A stretch of 64,000 nucleotides of DNA from Bacteroidales bacterium. Lineage in GTDB: Bacteria > Bacteroidota > Bacteroidia > Bacteroidales > UBA932. The stretch is taken from the NCBI GenBank assembly GCA_004552965.1, contig SFMU01000003.1:1-64000 (forward strand). Reading direction: 5' to 3'. Every line of letters begins with the position of its first letter. Positions within the stretch are counted from its first letter, which is position 1. The position numbers and the translations under genes were made by a program. Shown here one piece after another: positions 26,691-35,236 of the stretch. The notes under the pieces are model-generated. The model was not told where the DNA came from and did not search any database. It worked only from the letters and a program-made list of their open reading frames with translations.

Positions 26691-27977
26691 ATGAACAAAA
26701 GAATCATTTGCCGTTCCCTGCTGGCGGCCTGCGCGGCACTGACCCTCTCTCTCACATCCCTCGATGCGCAAAATCCGATTTCTCCGATGGGTGTGTACAT
26801 AGCAGACCCCTCTGCCAGAGTTGCCCCGGACGGACGCCTGTACATCTACGGCTCGAGAGACGAGTCGGACAAGTACTACTGCTCGGACCTTCACGACCTG
26901 CTTTCCACCAGCGACCTGCGCACATGGAGGCATGACAGGGGCATATTCAGATGGGGAACCACCCTGTACGCGCCTGACGCGATATTCAAAGATTCCAGGA
27001 CATACCTCTATTTCGACGTGCCCGACGGCACTGAATATGTCGCCGAAGGTCCTTCCCCTGCAGGCCCTTTCTCCAAGCCGACCGCAATCGAAGGGCTTCA
27101 CGAAATCGATCCATGCGTCTTCATCGATGACGACGGACAGGCCTACTATTTCTATGGCCAGTTCAGCGCGAAAGGAGCGAAAATGAATCCCGACATGAGG
27201 ACCCTGGACATGAGCACACACGTTGAGGGAATCGTGGACGAGGAAAACCACTTCTTCCACGAGGGATCCTTTGTCTTCAAGCGCGGAAAGTACTACTACT
27301 TCGTCTATGCCCACATCGGAAGGAACCACAGGCCTACCTGCATCGGCTATTCGATGGCCACCTCACCCCTCGGTCCCTACACCTACAAAGGAGTTATAGT
27401 GGACAATGCAGGATGCGACCCCGAAGTCTGGAACAACCACGGCTCCGTCGTACAGTTCAAGGGAAAATGGTACGTGCTCTACCACAGGGCGACCCACGGC
27501 TGCGTTTCGATGAGGAAAGCCTGCATCGAGCCGATAAGTTTCAATCCCGACGGCACCATCGACGAAGTGCCGATGACCTCCCAGGGAGCCGGCGATCCTC
27601 TGGATGCCTTCTCGACCATCGATGCTGCCAGGGCCTGCGCACTGACAGGCAATGTCAGGATCACCCTGATGGAAGGACGCCGTGACCGTGAGATTCTGAA
27701 CAAGGTGCGCAGCGGCGACACCGCCATCTGGAGATATGTCGATTTCGGCAAGGGAGCCCTGGAGGCGAATGTCACTGTCAAGGCACCTGCCGGAGGAAGA
27801 ATCAGCCTTCTTGCAGACGGCAAAAAGATCTGCACCCTTGAAATACCCGCTTCGGACGACTGGCAGGAAGTCGGCGCAAAAATGGAGAAGGTCTCCGGTG
27901 TGCACGTCCTCGAAGCTGACTTCTCGGAATGCGGGACCGACCTTCTCCAGCTGGACAAGATAAGATTCGGAAGATAA
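26691..27977 (+). CDS. GH43 family glycosidase with C-terminal carbohydrate-binding domain
   Basis: 428 residues with a signal peptide (LTLSLTSLDAQ). Five-bladed beta-propeller: VYIADPSARVAPDGRLY carries the catalytic base aspartate, HEIDPCVFIDDDG the pKa-modulating aspartate and HEGSFVFKR the acid glutamate, all in GH43 order. Residues about 300-428 form a CBM6-like beta-sandwich ending LLQLDKIRFGR. Family activities are arabinofuranosidase, xylosidase or galactanase; the subfamily cannot be told by eye. Monocistronic between a divergent gene (89 nt upstream) and a convergent one (3 nt downstream). Exported. Confidence 0.85.
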   Translation: MNKRIICRSLLAACAALTLSLTSLDAQNPISPMGVYIADPSARVAPDGRLYIYGSRDESDKYYCSDLHDLLSTSDLRTWRHDRGIFRWGTTLYAPDAIFKDSRTYLYFDVPDGTEYVAEGPSPAGPFSKPTAIEGLHEIDPCVFIDDDGQAYYFYGQFSAKGAKMNPDMRTLDMSTHVEGIVDEENHFFHEGSFVFKRGKYYYFVYAHIGRNHRPTCIGYSMATSPLGPYTYKGVIVDNAGCDPEVWNNHGSVVQFKGKWYVLYHRATHGCVSMRKACIEPISFNPDGTIDEVPMTSQGAGDPLDAFSTIDAARACALTGNVRITLMEGRRDREILNKVRSGDTAIWRYVDFGKGALEANVTVKAPAGGRISLLADGKKICTLEIPASDDWQEVGAKMEKVSGVHVLEADFSECGTDLLQLDKIRFGR

Positions 27978-27980
27978 GCC

Positions 27981-29195
27981 TTACTGCTTAGCGTCGTACT
28001 TGCCGTCAAGCACATCCTTCACGGCCTCGAGATAGCCGAAACCGTAGTAGTTGTCAGGAAGGAGGTAGCTGCCCTCGACCCATTCATTCCAGGCGTTGAT
28101 CATCAGGAACTTAGGCTGGTCAGGATGAGCGTAGACATATTCCTTGGCCTTCTGCAGGAACATCGCGAAGCTTTGCGGAGTCTGGTGGTATGCCGTGACG
28201 CTCTCCAACCCGTTGCCCGGATACCTTGGGGTGTCATCCCAGCCGACAGAGACGGTCGGGAAGACCGGGACATCAAAGACTTCATCCATCTGCTCCCTGA
28301 TCTTAAGGGCATTGGAACCGTACTGGACATAGTCCGGAACGAAGCCTCCCATGTTGTACAGGGTCTCGGAATCGATGCCCAGCTTGGCAATGATACGCCT
28401 CATTGACTCGATGCGCTCATCGCTCATCATGTAGCCTCCGCCCTGGGTCTGCTGAATATGCAGCCCTGGGAAACCGGCCTTGCGGACCTCTTCACGCATG
28501 AATTCCATCGCTTCGGCAGCCGCATCCTCGGAACCGAAACTCCGGATGAAATTATCGATCGAGAAGATCGCAAGAACAGGGCAGCCGTCGATCTTGACAT
28601 AGTTCGGACGCACGAAGTACTGGTTGATTATTCTCGGCATGATCTGCTTCAGATCCTCCATGGTGACATCCGGGTTGAAAAGAAGATCGGTGTTGTCCCC
28701 CCACTTGTGACAGTTCCAGTAATTGTAAATCACATCATGGTTAGCCCACATGATGTAGAAATCCATCTTCCCATTGCTCGGAGCCTTGAGAAAACCATCA
28801 TTCAGAGCACTCTCGAGATAAGGTCCGGAATAGCCGTCCGCTGTCTTGTACCAATACCAGTCATAGATAAAAGTGTTGACACCGTACTTCAGGGCAGTCT
28901 GGATCCATTTTTCGACCACAACAGGATCATTGTCCATTTCAAAGCCCCAATAAGGCTGTCTCGGCTGATAATGGCCTGGAAATCTGGGAGTCCCCTTCCT
29001 GATGACTTCCCACTCGCCGATGCCCTCTTCCCAGAGCCATCTGTGGGCTAGCGAATCATCGTGGCAGGATGGCCAGATGTAGGCGCAGACATGAAGATCT
29101 TTGTCTCTGGCGGCCTCTTCGCCACACTGGGCACAGGAAGAGACAAGTGCTGCTGACAGAGCCAGGACAGCAAGAAAATTGAGATTGGTTTTCAT
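27981..29195 (-). CDS. WbsX/GH99-like lipoprotein
   Basis: 404 residues with an SPII signal (AALVSSC near residue 21). CAYIWPSCHDD, GVNTFIYDWYWYK and the late motif MINAWNEWVEGSYLLPD are hallmarks of the WbsX domain family, related to GH99 endo-mannosidases. The NEWxEG glutamate is placed like the GH99 catalytic residue. WbsX domains outside O-antigen loci are often found in Bacteroidetes glycan clusters as putative glycoside hydrolases. Surface or periplasmic anchor. Divergent from rhaM with 148 nt between; convergent to GH43 with a 3-nt gap, so the genes share a terminator region. Confidence 0.75.
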   Translation of the reverse strand: MKTNLNFLAVLALSAALVSSCAQCGEEAARDKDLHVCAYIWPSCHDDSLAHRWLWEEGIGEWEVIRKGTPRFPGHYQPRQPYWGFEMDNDPVVVEKWIQTALKYGVNTFIYDWYWYKTADGYSGPYLESALNDGFLKAPSNGKMDFYIMWANHDVIYNYWNCHKWGDNTDLLFNPDVTMEDLKQIMPRIINQYFVRPNYVKIDGCPVLAIFSIDNFIRSFGSEDAAAEAMEFMREEVRKAGFPGLHIQQTQGGGYMMSDERIESMRRIIAKLGIDSETLYNMGGFVPDYVQYGSNALKIREQMDEVFDVPVFPTVSVGWDDTPRYPGNGLESVTAYHQTPQSFAMFLQKAKEYVYAHPDQPKFLMINAWNEWVEGSYLLPDNYYGFGYLEAVKDVLDGKYDAKQ

Positions 29196-29273
29196 AATAA
29201 GGTATATTGGTTATGTCAATTCATGCCGTGTATTTCTTCTGATGCAATATAGCAATAATTTCAATTGATTTGG

Positions 29274-29281
29274 TATATTTG
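29274..29281 (+). promoter_or_regulatory. -7 element TATATTTG upstream of rhaM
   Basis: Exact TAnnTTTG match giving a leader of about 57 nt before the rhaM ATG. No well-spaced TTG at -33. The rest of the 148-nt divergent spacer is AT-rich and shows no clear operator. Confidence 0.5.
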
Positions 29282-29343
29282 TAGGAACAGAAGCCGGAGA
29301 AGGTCCGGCTCCCGATAGACCAACCACATAATATCCAATCAAA

Positions 29344-29661
29344 ATGGCAAGAAGAGAAGCTTTTAAAATGTTCCTCAAACCTGGCTGTGAAGATGAATAC
29401 AAGCGCAGGCATGCGGCCATCTGGCCTGAACTCAAGAAACTCCTTTCCGACAGCGGTGTCAGAAACTACTCCATTTTCTGGGACAAGGACACCAACATTC
29501 TGTTCGCCTACCAGGAAGTGGAGGGGGAAGAAGGTTCACAGGATCTCGGAGGCAATCCGATCGTGCAGAAATGGTGGGACTACATGGCCGACATCATGGA
29601 AGTGAATCCGGACAACTCCCCTGTTTCCATTCCTCTGGACGAGCGATTCTACATGGAATAG
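29344..29661 (+). CDS. rhaM: L-rhamnose mutarotase
   Basis: 105 residues, close to the 104 of E. coli RhaM. Conserved features are KPGCEDEYKRRHAAIWPEL, where the histidine is the catalytic position, then GVRNYSIFWD, LFAYQEVE and the C-terminal VQKWWDYMADIM. It interconverts alpha and beta anomers of L-rhamnose in the cytoplasm so that the isomerase gets its substrate. rhaA, rhaB and rhaD are not in this window. It is followed by fucO after a repeat-filled spacer of 139 nt, consistent with a rhamnose/fucose catabolic unit. Confidence 0.93.
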   Translation: MARREAFKMFLKPGCEDEYKRRHAAIWPELKKLLSDSGVRNYSIFWDKDTNILFAYQEVEGEEGSQDLGGNPIVQKWWDYMADIMEVNPDNSPVSIPLDERFYME

Positions 29662-29673
29662 AAGCCTCTTCCC

Positions 29674-29790
29674 GGGCTGAATCGTCGACTGAAGTGAACG
29701 GCAAACGGAACAGGCAGAACCGTTGACTGAAGCGAACGACAGACCATAGGGACAGGCTGAACCGTAAACTGACATAAAAGACAAACCAAC
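29674..29790. repeat. Degenerate 38-42-bp repeats between rhaM and fucO
   Basis: Three copies of GGCTGAACCGTxxACTGAA with a following GAACGxCAxAC block start near 29675, 29713 and 29755 (spacings 38 and 42 nt). They fill almost the whole spacer and end just before the fucO start, like the 38-bp triplet before guaD. No coding potential. Confidence 0.65.
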
Positions 29791-29800
29791 AGAAACTGTA

Positions 29801-30955
29801 ATGAAAAGAATCATCCTTAACGAAACCTCTTACTACGGAGCGGGATGCCGCACTGCCATCGCCGACGAAATCAAGAAGCGCGGATTCAGGAAAGCACTGC
29901 TCGTGACCGACAAGGACCTCGTGAAGTTCGGTGTCGCCGCAATGATCGAGGATGTGCTCAAGGGCGCCTCGATCCCATACGAAATCTACAGCGAAATCAA
30001 GCCGAACCCGACAATCAAGAACGTCCTGGACGGTCTGGAGAGGTTCAAGGCATCCGGAGCTGACTGCATGGTCGCCCTCGGCGGCGGTTCTTCGATGGAC
30101 ACAGCCAAGGCAATCGGCATCATATTCAACAACCCGGAATTCGCTGACGTACGTTCTCTCGAAGGAACTGCACCTACCAGAAACAAGGCTGTGCCGACTT
30201 TCGCTGTCCCGACCACTGCGGGAACAGCTGCGGAAGTGACAATCAACTATGTCATCACAGATGAGGAAAACCGCAAGAAGATGGTCTGCGTGGACCCTAA
30301 CGACATTCCTGTCTGCTCGGTTATCGACTGCGAGCTGATGATGAGCATGCCTAAGGGACTTACAGCATCCACCGGTCTGGACGCCCTCACACACGCCATC
30401 GAGAGCTACATCACTCCGGGAGCCTGGACAATGAGTGACATGTTCGAATACAAGGCAATCGAACTCATCCACGAGCATCTCTACAATGCAGTCCAGAACG
30501 GAAAGGATGTCAAGGCAAGGGAAGGAATGGCTGAGGCCCAGTACATTGCCGGAATGGGATTCTCCAACGTCGGTCTGGGAATCGTGCATTCGATGGCCCA
30601 CCCTCTGGGAGCCTTCTATGACACACCTCACGGTGTCGCCAATGCCCTTCTTCTTCCTTATGTGATGGAGTACAATGCCGAATCGCCGGCCAGGGAGAAG
30701 TATCTGGGCATAGCAAAGGCCATGGGTGTGAACACGGAGGGCATGTCTGTCGATGAAGGCGTAAAGGCTGCCATCCAGGCTGTCCGCGACCTGTCCCTGA
30801 GTGTCAACATCCCGCAGCACCTGAGTGAAATCGGTGTCAGGAAGGAAGACCTCCACGACCTCGCAGTTGCAGCTTTCAACGATGTCTGCACCGGCGGCAA
30901 CCCTCGCCCGACCTCCGTAGAGGACATCGAGAAGCTCTACAACATCGCATTCTAG
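29801..30955 (+). CDS. fucO: Lactaldehyde reductase (group III iron-dependent alcohol dehydrogenase)
   Basis: 384 residues. The NAD-binding GGGSSMDTAKAIG lies near residue 97, and metal-ligand motifs STGLDALTHAIESY near 190 and HSMAHPLGAFYDTPHGVAN near 263 are intact. FucO reduces L-lactaldehyde, the product of rhamnose and fucose aldolases, to 1,2-propanediol under anaerobic conditions. Being next to rhaM supports this substrate over generic 1-alkanols. Cytoplasmic. A strong terminator follows 27 nt after the stop. Confidence 0.9.
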   Translation: MKRIILNETSYYGAGCRTAIADEIKKRGFRKALLVTDKDLVKFGVAAMIEDVLKGASIPYEIYSEIKPNPTIKNVLDGLERFKASGADCMVALGGGSSMDTAKAIGIIFNNPEFADVRSLEGTAPTRNKAVPTFAVPTTAGTAAEVTINYVITDEENRKKMVCVDPNDIPVCSVIDCELMMSMPKGLTASTGLDALTHAIESYITPGAWTMSDMFEYKAIELIHEHLYNAVQNGKDVKAREGMAEAQYIAGMGFSNVGLGIVHSMAHPLGAFYDTPHGVANALLLPYVMEYNAESPAREKYLGIAKAMGVNTEGMSVDEGVKAAIQAVRDLSLSVNIPQHLSEIGVRKEDLHDLAVAAFNDVCTGGNPRPTSVEDIEKLYNIAF

Positions 30956-30981
30956 ACCTCTGAATATACAATAATCCTGCT

Positions 30982-31015
30982 GAGGACGGCTGATATGTGT
31001 CAGTCGTCCTCTTTT
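30982..31015 (+). terminator. Rho-independent terminator of fucO
   Basis: A 12-bp stem GAGGACGGCTGA / TCAGTCGTCCTC (one G-U) with a 6-nt loop, followed by TTTT, 27 nt after the fucO stop. Confidence 0.8.
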
Positions 31016-31080
31016 GCTGTATGCCCATTGGCTCGAGCAGAGACATGATCAGAATTTCTTTAAAATAACTGAAAAAAGTT

Positions 31081-31110
31081 TTGGAGATAAGGAAAACATT
31101 ACTACCTTTG
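31081..31110 (+). promoter_or_regulatory. Bacteroidetes promoter of the ABC/GntR operon
   Basis: TTG (31081-31083), 19-nt spacer, TACCTTTG (31103-31110); a complete -33/-7 pair. It predicts a leader of about 74 nt, AT-rich near 31115-31140, where a GntR operator could lie, though I see no clear palindrome. Confidence 0.7.
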
Positions 31111-31188
31111 CGGTGTATTAATAAACTCATACACTAATATGGCTCGACACCCGAGCAACAGTAGTGCACAAAAACAAAGCAAAGGAAT

Positions 31189-32016
31189 ATGATAAAAATT
31201 GAAAACCTGGCGTTCAGTTATGGACAGACCCCCGTTCTGAACAACATCTCGATGACCCTGGAAGACGGCAAGATCTACGGTCTCCTCGGTGAAAACGGAG
31301 TCGGAAAGACAACCCTTCTCTCCCTGCTCGCAGGACTGAAGAAAGCAAAGACCGGAAGTATCGGAATAGACGGCGAGAATCCCTATTCACGCAGACCGGA
31401 CATCCTCGGCGACCAGTACTTCCTGACAGATGAACCGGCACCTCAGAATGAAGAGGCGCAGAAATGGGCACAGATGAACGGAAAATTCTGGCCACGATAC
31501 AACCACGGACAGTTCCTGCAGATCATGGCCGAACTCGAGAACGACCCTGCCAAGAAAATGAACAGGATGTCTGCAGGACAGCTGAAGAAGACCCACATCG
31601 CATTCGCACTTGCCTGCAACGTGAAGCATCTTTACATGGACGAACCCACAAACGGACTGGACATCCCTTCGAAGACCTCTTTCCGTTCAGCTGTGATGAA
31701 GCACACACGCGAGGATGCGGTCATTGTCATCAGCACCCATCAGGTAAGAGATCTTGAGAACATTATCGACCCGATCATAATCCTTGACCGACAGGACGTT
31801 CTGATGAATGCCAGCATCGAGGAGATCACCTCGAAGCTGTATTTCGACTACGGCAAGGAACTCCACCCTGACAGCTACTACAGCGAGCAGCTCCCGGGAG
31901 GCTTCATCCAGGTGCGCCCGAACAGAGAAGGAATCGAGAGCAAAGTCAACATCGAAGCCCTCTTCAACGCAGTCCACAAGCAGAAAGAGGCAATGAAAGC
32001 ATTATTCACCCGATAA
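31189..32016 (+). CDS. ABC transporter ATP-binding protein
   Basis: 275 residues. Walker A GENGVGKTTLLSLLAG near residue 34, Q-loop in ILGDQYFLTDEP, signature MSAGQLKK near 125, Walker B HLYMDEPTNGLD and switch histidine in ISTHQVRD. It resembles the YtrB/YxlF-like ATPases that pair with a separate permease and a short GntR repressor. The C-terminal 60 residues are an accessory domain. It energises the permease encoded 11 nt downstream. Probably an exporter for antimicrobial or stress compounds, since GntR-YtrA type operons usually respond to cell-envelope stress (inference). Confidence 0.88.
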   Translation: MIKIENLAFSYGQTPVLNNISMTLEDGKIYGLLGENGVGKTTLLSLLAGLKKAKTGSIGIDGENPYSRRPDILGDQYFLTDEPAPQNEEAQKWAQMNGKFWPRYNHGQFLQIMAELENDPAKKMNRMSAGQLKKTHIAFALACNVKHLYMDEPTNGLDIPSKTSFRSAVMKHTREDAVIVISTHQVRDLENIIDPIIILDRQDVLMNASIEEITSKLYFDYGKELHPDSYYSEQLPGGFIQVRPNREGIESKVNIEALFNAVHKQKEAMKALFTR

Positions 32017-32027
32017 GCTACAGAACA

Positions 32028-32840
32028 ATGAACAATACATTCAACTTCAGAAGATTCTTCAAGATCTTCACCTACGATATCAACAAATCGATCAAGAATT
32101 ACGGAGTCACCTTCATCGTGCTTTCGATGATGCCGATCCTGTCTCCGCTCATCTATGGAGTGCTGTCGCTGTGTTTCAGCTTCGAATGGAATGTTCCAGG
32201 ACTGATCTCCAGATGCGCAATCTTCGCAACCGGGCTGGCAGTACTCATCCTCACATTCGCGCCGAGCGTATACGGAAAGATCACCGACAAGAGGTACGGC
32301 AGCGAGTATCTGATGATTCCGGCCTCACCTTTCGAGAAGTTCCTCTCCATGACAATCGTGACAGGCATCGTGATTCCTTTCGTATTCACCCTCTCTTATG
32401 GTCTTATGGACCTGCTCGCACTGGGAGTGTCACTTTCAGAAGGCGAATCACTGCTCGCATTCTTCTTCAACAACAGAGTCCTCGGAAATGAAGGAGTTGC
32501 GATCCGCATGGACGCGATATTCATCCTGTCCACCTGTCTCTACTCGCTCATCATCCTGCTCGGTTCCATCTACTTCAAGAAGTTCAAGGTCGGAAAGACA
32601 CTGCTGGTATTGTTCGCCCTGTCGATTCTCATGAGCTGGATCTCTGTACCTGTCATCAACATGCTTGTCGGCAATGCTCAGGTCTTCGAAGAGTTCGCTT
32701 TGAACGTGGAAGAATGGATCCTCGCCAACACTGACAAGCTCGAAATCTACCTCAACATATTCATTGATGTCGTCTACATCATCGAATATGCTGTCCTCCT
32801 TACCCTCCTCTACCTCAGAGTCAGAAAAATCAAACAATAG
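32028..32840 (+). CDS. ABC transporter permease subunit
   Basis: 270 residues with about six hydrophobic helices, clear ones at roughly residues 22-48, 60-80, 105-130, 160-180, 190-215 and 240-262. The motif ERxYGSEYLMIPASPFEKFLS (read here as KRYGSEYLMIPASPFEKF) after helix 2 is typical of Bacteroidetes ABC-2-like permeases. Inner membrane; works with the upstream ATPase. Second gene of the four-gene operon, with 5 nt to the GntR gene. Substrate unknown. Confidence 0.8.
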   Translation: MNNTFNFRRFFKIFTYDINKSIKNYGVTFIVLSMMPILSPLIYGVLSLCFSFEWNVPGLISRCAIFATGLAVLILTFAPSVYGKITDKRYGSEYLMIPASPFEKFLSMTIVTGIVIPFVFTLSYGLMDLLALGVSLSEGESLLAFFFNNRVLGNEGVAIRMDAIFILSTCLYSLIILLGSIYFKKFKVGKTLLVLFALSILMSWISVPVINMLVGNAQVFEEFALNVEEWILANTDKLEIYLNIFIDVVYIIEYAVLLTLLYLRVRKIKQ

Positions 32841-32845
32841 GAACT

Positions 32846-33187
32846 ATGGAATTCTCGGAAAACAGACCTATATACCTGCAGATCAGCGACGTAATCTGCG
32901 AAAAGATTCTCTCCGGAGAACTCAGGGCCGAAGACAGGCTGATGTCGGTCCGTGAATATGGAGCCCAGATCGGCGTTAACCCAAACACAATGATGAGGAC
33001 TTATGAGAAGCTCACGAACGACGGGATTATCTACAACAAGCGCGGAATCGGTTACTTTGTCTGCCCTGGCGCCAGGGAGACAGTCCTCGCCAACGAAAGG
33101 AAATCATTCATGGAAAACGAACTTCCGGCAATACTGAAACGCATTCAGCTGCTCGAAATCGACCCCGCAATATTTTTGAACAAATGA
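32846..33187 (+). CDS. GntR-family repressor, short YtrA type
   Basis: 113 residues: winged helix NRPIYLQISDVICEKIL through MSVREYGAQIGVNPNTMMR and GIGYFVCPGA, followed by only about 40 residues of helical tail and no ligand-binding domain, as in the YtrA subfamily. Such regulators repress their own ABC-transporter operon. It overlaps the next gene by the ATGA arrangement. The probable target is the promoter at 31081-31110. Confidence 0.88.
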   Translation: MEFSENRPIYLQISDVICEKILSGELRAEDRLMSVREYGAQIGVNPNTMMRTYEKLTNDGIIYNKRGIGYFVCPGARETVLANERKSFMENELPAILKRIQLLEIDPAIFLNK

Positions 33188-34029
33188 AAGACACAGTGAA
33201 TACAATGAACACAACAACAATGAAAAGGAATATGAAAATGATTGAAGATAAAGTGATAATGTGCGTCATGCTGGCGATGCTGGCATTCATGCCACAGTCC
33301 TGCATGATCAGGATAAACAACGCAGGATTCAATAAGGGAACAATCGCAGGAAGCGGCAACCTGACAGAAAACAGGGTGGAAGGTCTCGGTGACTTCGACA
33401 AGATCAGCATTTCGCTGCCGATGGACATCGAATATGCCTACGGAGAATCGTCCGTGGTAATCTTCTGCGACGACAATGTCTATGAATATATCGATGTAAA
33501 ATGCAATGACAATGTCCTTTTGCTTGCAATGAGCAACGAAAAGGCTTACCTTCGAAACTGCAAACTGAAGGCAAGGATCAGCTCACCGGAACTCGATGCC
33601 ATAACGCTGGCCGGCAGCGGTTCTTTCGAGGCAGATGGCATCCAGGCGGCTGAATTCGAAGTCACTGTTGCCGGTTCCGGAGAGGTCTCTCTCGCAAGTC
33701 TGAAGGTTGACAGCCTTCAGGTCACCGTGGCAGGTTCCGGAGACGTCGACCTTGACGAGGCTGAATCCTGCAATATGGCTCTGGTCGTCACCGGTTCCGG
33801 AGACATCGAAGTCAATGGAGTCAAGACAGATAATCTTGAATTGTGCATCGCCGGCTCGGGAGATATCACAATCGAAGGAAACGATGCCGGCAATGTGGCG
33901 GGAACAGTCATGGGCTCCGGATGCATCAGCATCGCCGGAAAAGCGCAGAAAGCCAGCTTCAGCCTTGCCGGAAGCGGAACGGTCGAGCACAACAGTTTCG
34001 ACTGTCCTGAACTGAAGATCAGCAGATAG
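33184..34029 (+). CDS. GIN-domain (DUF2807) surface lipoprotein
   Basis: 281 residues. The start at 33184 overlaps the GntR stop (ATGA); an internal ATG at 33223 would give a tidier signal peptide. A hydrophobic segment ends in the lipobox-like FMPQSC. The rest is a right-handed beta-helix of repeated turns with VAGSGE, VAGSGD, VTGSGD and IAGSGD every 20-25 residues, the hallmark of DUF2807. These proteins are exported; their function is not established, and adhesive or envelope-sensing roles are proposed. Co-expression with an ABC exporter and repressor suggests an envelope-stress output. Confidence 0.82.
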   Translation: MKDTVNTMNTTTMKRNMKMIEDKVIMCVMLAMLAFMPQSCMIRINNAGFNKGTIAGSGNLTENRVEGLGDFDKISISLPMDIEYAYGESSVVIFCDDNVYEYIDVKCNDNVLLLAMSNEKAYLRNCKLKARISSPELDAITLAGSGSFEADGIQAAEFEVTVAGSGEVSLASLKVDSLQVTVAGSGDVDLDEAESCNMALVVTGSGDIEVNGVKTDNLELCIAGSGDITIEGNDAGNVAGTVMGSGCISIAGKAQKASFSLAGSGTVEHNSFDCPELKISR

Positions 34030-34050
34030 TGCCGGGCACGGGCTGGCCTT

Positions 34051-34118
34051 CACGAACTCCGCGAGGCTGTTGGAGCCAAGCCCGGAATGATCATCACGAA
34101 CTTCGCGAGGCGGTCCAA
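34051..34118. repeat. Duplicated 3' end of the EamA gene
   Basis: CACGAACTTCGCGAGGCGG (from 34095), which encodes the last codons of the minus-strand EamA gene, is repeated imperfectly as CACGAACTCCGCGAGGCTG from 34051, exactly 44 nt away and beyond the stop codon. The second copy would encode a similar TASRSS-stop end. It lies between the convergent GIN and EamA genes. Confidence 0.65.
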
Positions 34119-35095
34119 ACCCCGATGAGAGTTATCAGACAGCCCGCTATCGCGACTGGAGTGAGACGCTCTCCAAGGAGCAGAGCGGCAGCGATAAGAG
34201 TGAATAAAGGATTAAGATAGATATAATTGGAACTTCCCACGGTACCAAGCCTCTTGATCACCGAGTTCCAGAGAGCGTAACAGGCAAGGGATGCAACAAC
34301 TCCCAGGAAAAGAGCATTCAGCAGCACCTTCGGTTCGAGGAATCGCCCGGCAGGGAATGTCCAACCCTTGACCAGGAGCACCGGAACGATTGTCAGCATC
34401 CCATAGAAGAATACCTTTCGGCTTATCAGGGCCGAAGGGTATTTTTTTAGCAGACCATTGGTCACCACGGTATAGACAGCCCAGGTCAGGGACGCGAGCA
34501 TTGCCAATGCATCACCGAGAAAACTCAGATGGAAACCCTCTCCCCCACTGAACGCGATCATGCCGATTCCGACCAGCGACAGGCATCCCCCAAGGAGAGT
34601 CAGCCGGCCGATTCTCTCCCTGCGGACAGCGGCATTCAGAATCGCTGTCACCAAGGGTGTAGTGCAGACGATGAACGAAACATTGCTCGCCATGGTGTAC
34701 TGGAGAGCCGTGTTCTCCGACCAGAAATACAGGCTTCCTCCCATCACCCCGGCCAACACCAGCAATAGCTCATCCTTCAAGGAATTGCAGAAAAGTCTCG
34801 CCGGAGACTGAACGGATTGACTGTCGGTGCGGGAGGCATCGGTGCAGGAGCCATCAGCCTGGACATCGCCCCGGGTGGCCAGGGAGCCACCGGCTCCGGA
34901 AGCATCGGATCCCATGCCCCACAGGCAGAAAAGCCACATTCCGAAATATGCGATCGAGAAGCGTACCAGGAAAATCTCCTCGGGAGAAAGCCCGGCCATG
35001 AGCAGAACCTTTGTAGAGATGAAGGTCAGCCCCCATATTGCCACAATGACAATGGCAAGGACATGATAGATTGTATTGCCTGTTCCTTTTTGCAT
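34094..35095 (-). CDS. EamA/DMT transporter with an inserted low-complexity loop
   Basis: 333 residues with ten predicted helices in two EamA halves (VAIVIVAIWGLTFISTK region; later ALWNSVIKRLGTVGSSNYIY). The start at 35095 is preferred over 35116 because a TAnnTTTG element lies at 35104-35111 and would otherwise sit within the coding region. Between helices 2 and 3 there is an unusual loop of about 40 residues rich in S, D, G and A (GMGSDASGAGGS onwards), absent from typical family members. Inner membrane; substrate unknown. The last codons are involved in a 44-bp duplication. Confidence 0.82.
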   Translation of the reverse strand: MQKGTGNTIYHVLAIVIVAIWGLTFISTKVLLMAGLSPEEIFLVRFSIAYFGMWLFCLWGMGSDASGAGGSLATRGDVQADGSCTDASRTDSQSVQSPARLFCNSLKDELLLVLAGVMGGSLYFWSENTALQYTMASNVSFIVCTTPLVTAILNAAVRRERIGRLTLLGGCLSLVGIGMIAFSGGEGFHLSFLGDALAMLASLTWAVYTVVTNGLLKKYPSALISRKVFFYGMLTIVPVLLVKGWTFPAGRFLEPKVLLNALFLGVVASLACYALWNSVIKRLGTVGSSNYIYLNPLFTLIAAALLLGERLTPVAIAGCLITLIGVWTASRSS

Positions 35096-35103
35096 TCCGG
35101 ACG

Positions 35104-35111
35104 CAAAAATA
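35104..35111 (-). promoter_or_regulatory. -7 element TATTTTTG for the EamA gene
   Basis: Minus-strand TAnnTTTG match ending 8 nt before the ATG at 35095; it predicts a leader of only a few bases. The remaining spacer to the carboxylesterase stop (35112-35236) shows no other signal. Confidence 0.45.
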
Positions 35112-35236
35112 GGCATTTAGTGATTCGAAAAAAATAATCTGCCTCATATTTGCCTCAGATCTCCCCTGTCGGTATATTCCTAAGAGGTCGCGAGCGGTAA
35201 GCAGGACTGTCGCAATCCGGGATTTCAAAAATTTGC

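Noticed and set aside
10975..30955. Classical polysaccharide utilisation locus
   Set aside because: Many glycosidases are present, but no SusC/SusD pair, HTCS or ECF-sigma/anti-sigma genes. The single TonB receptor at 40615 is of the BtuB/FepA type.
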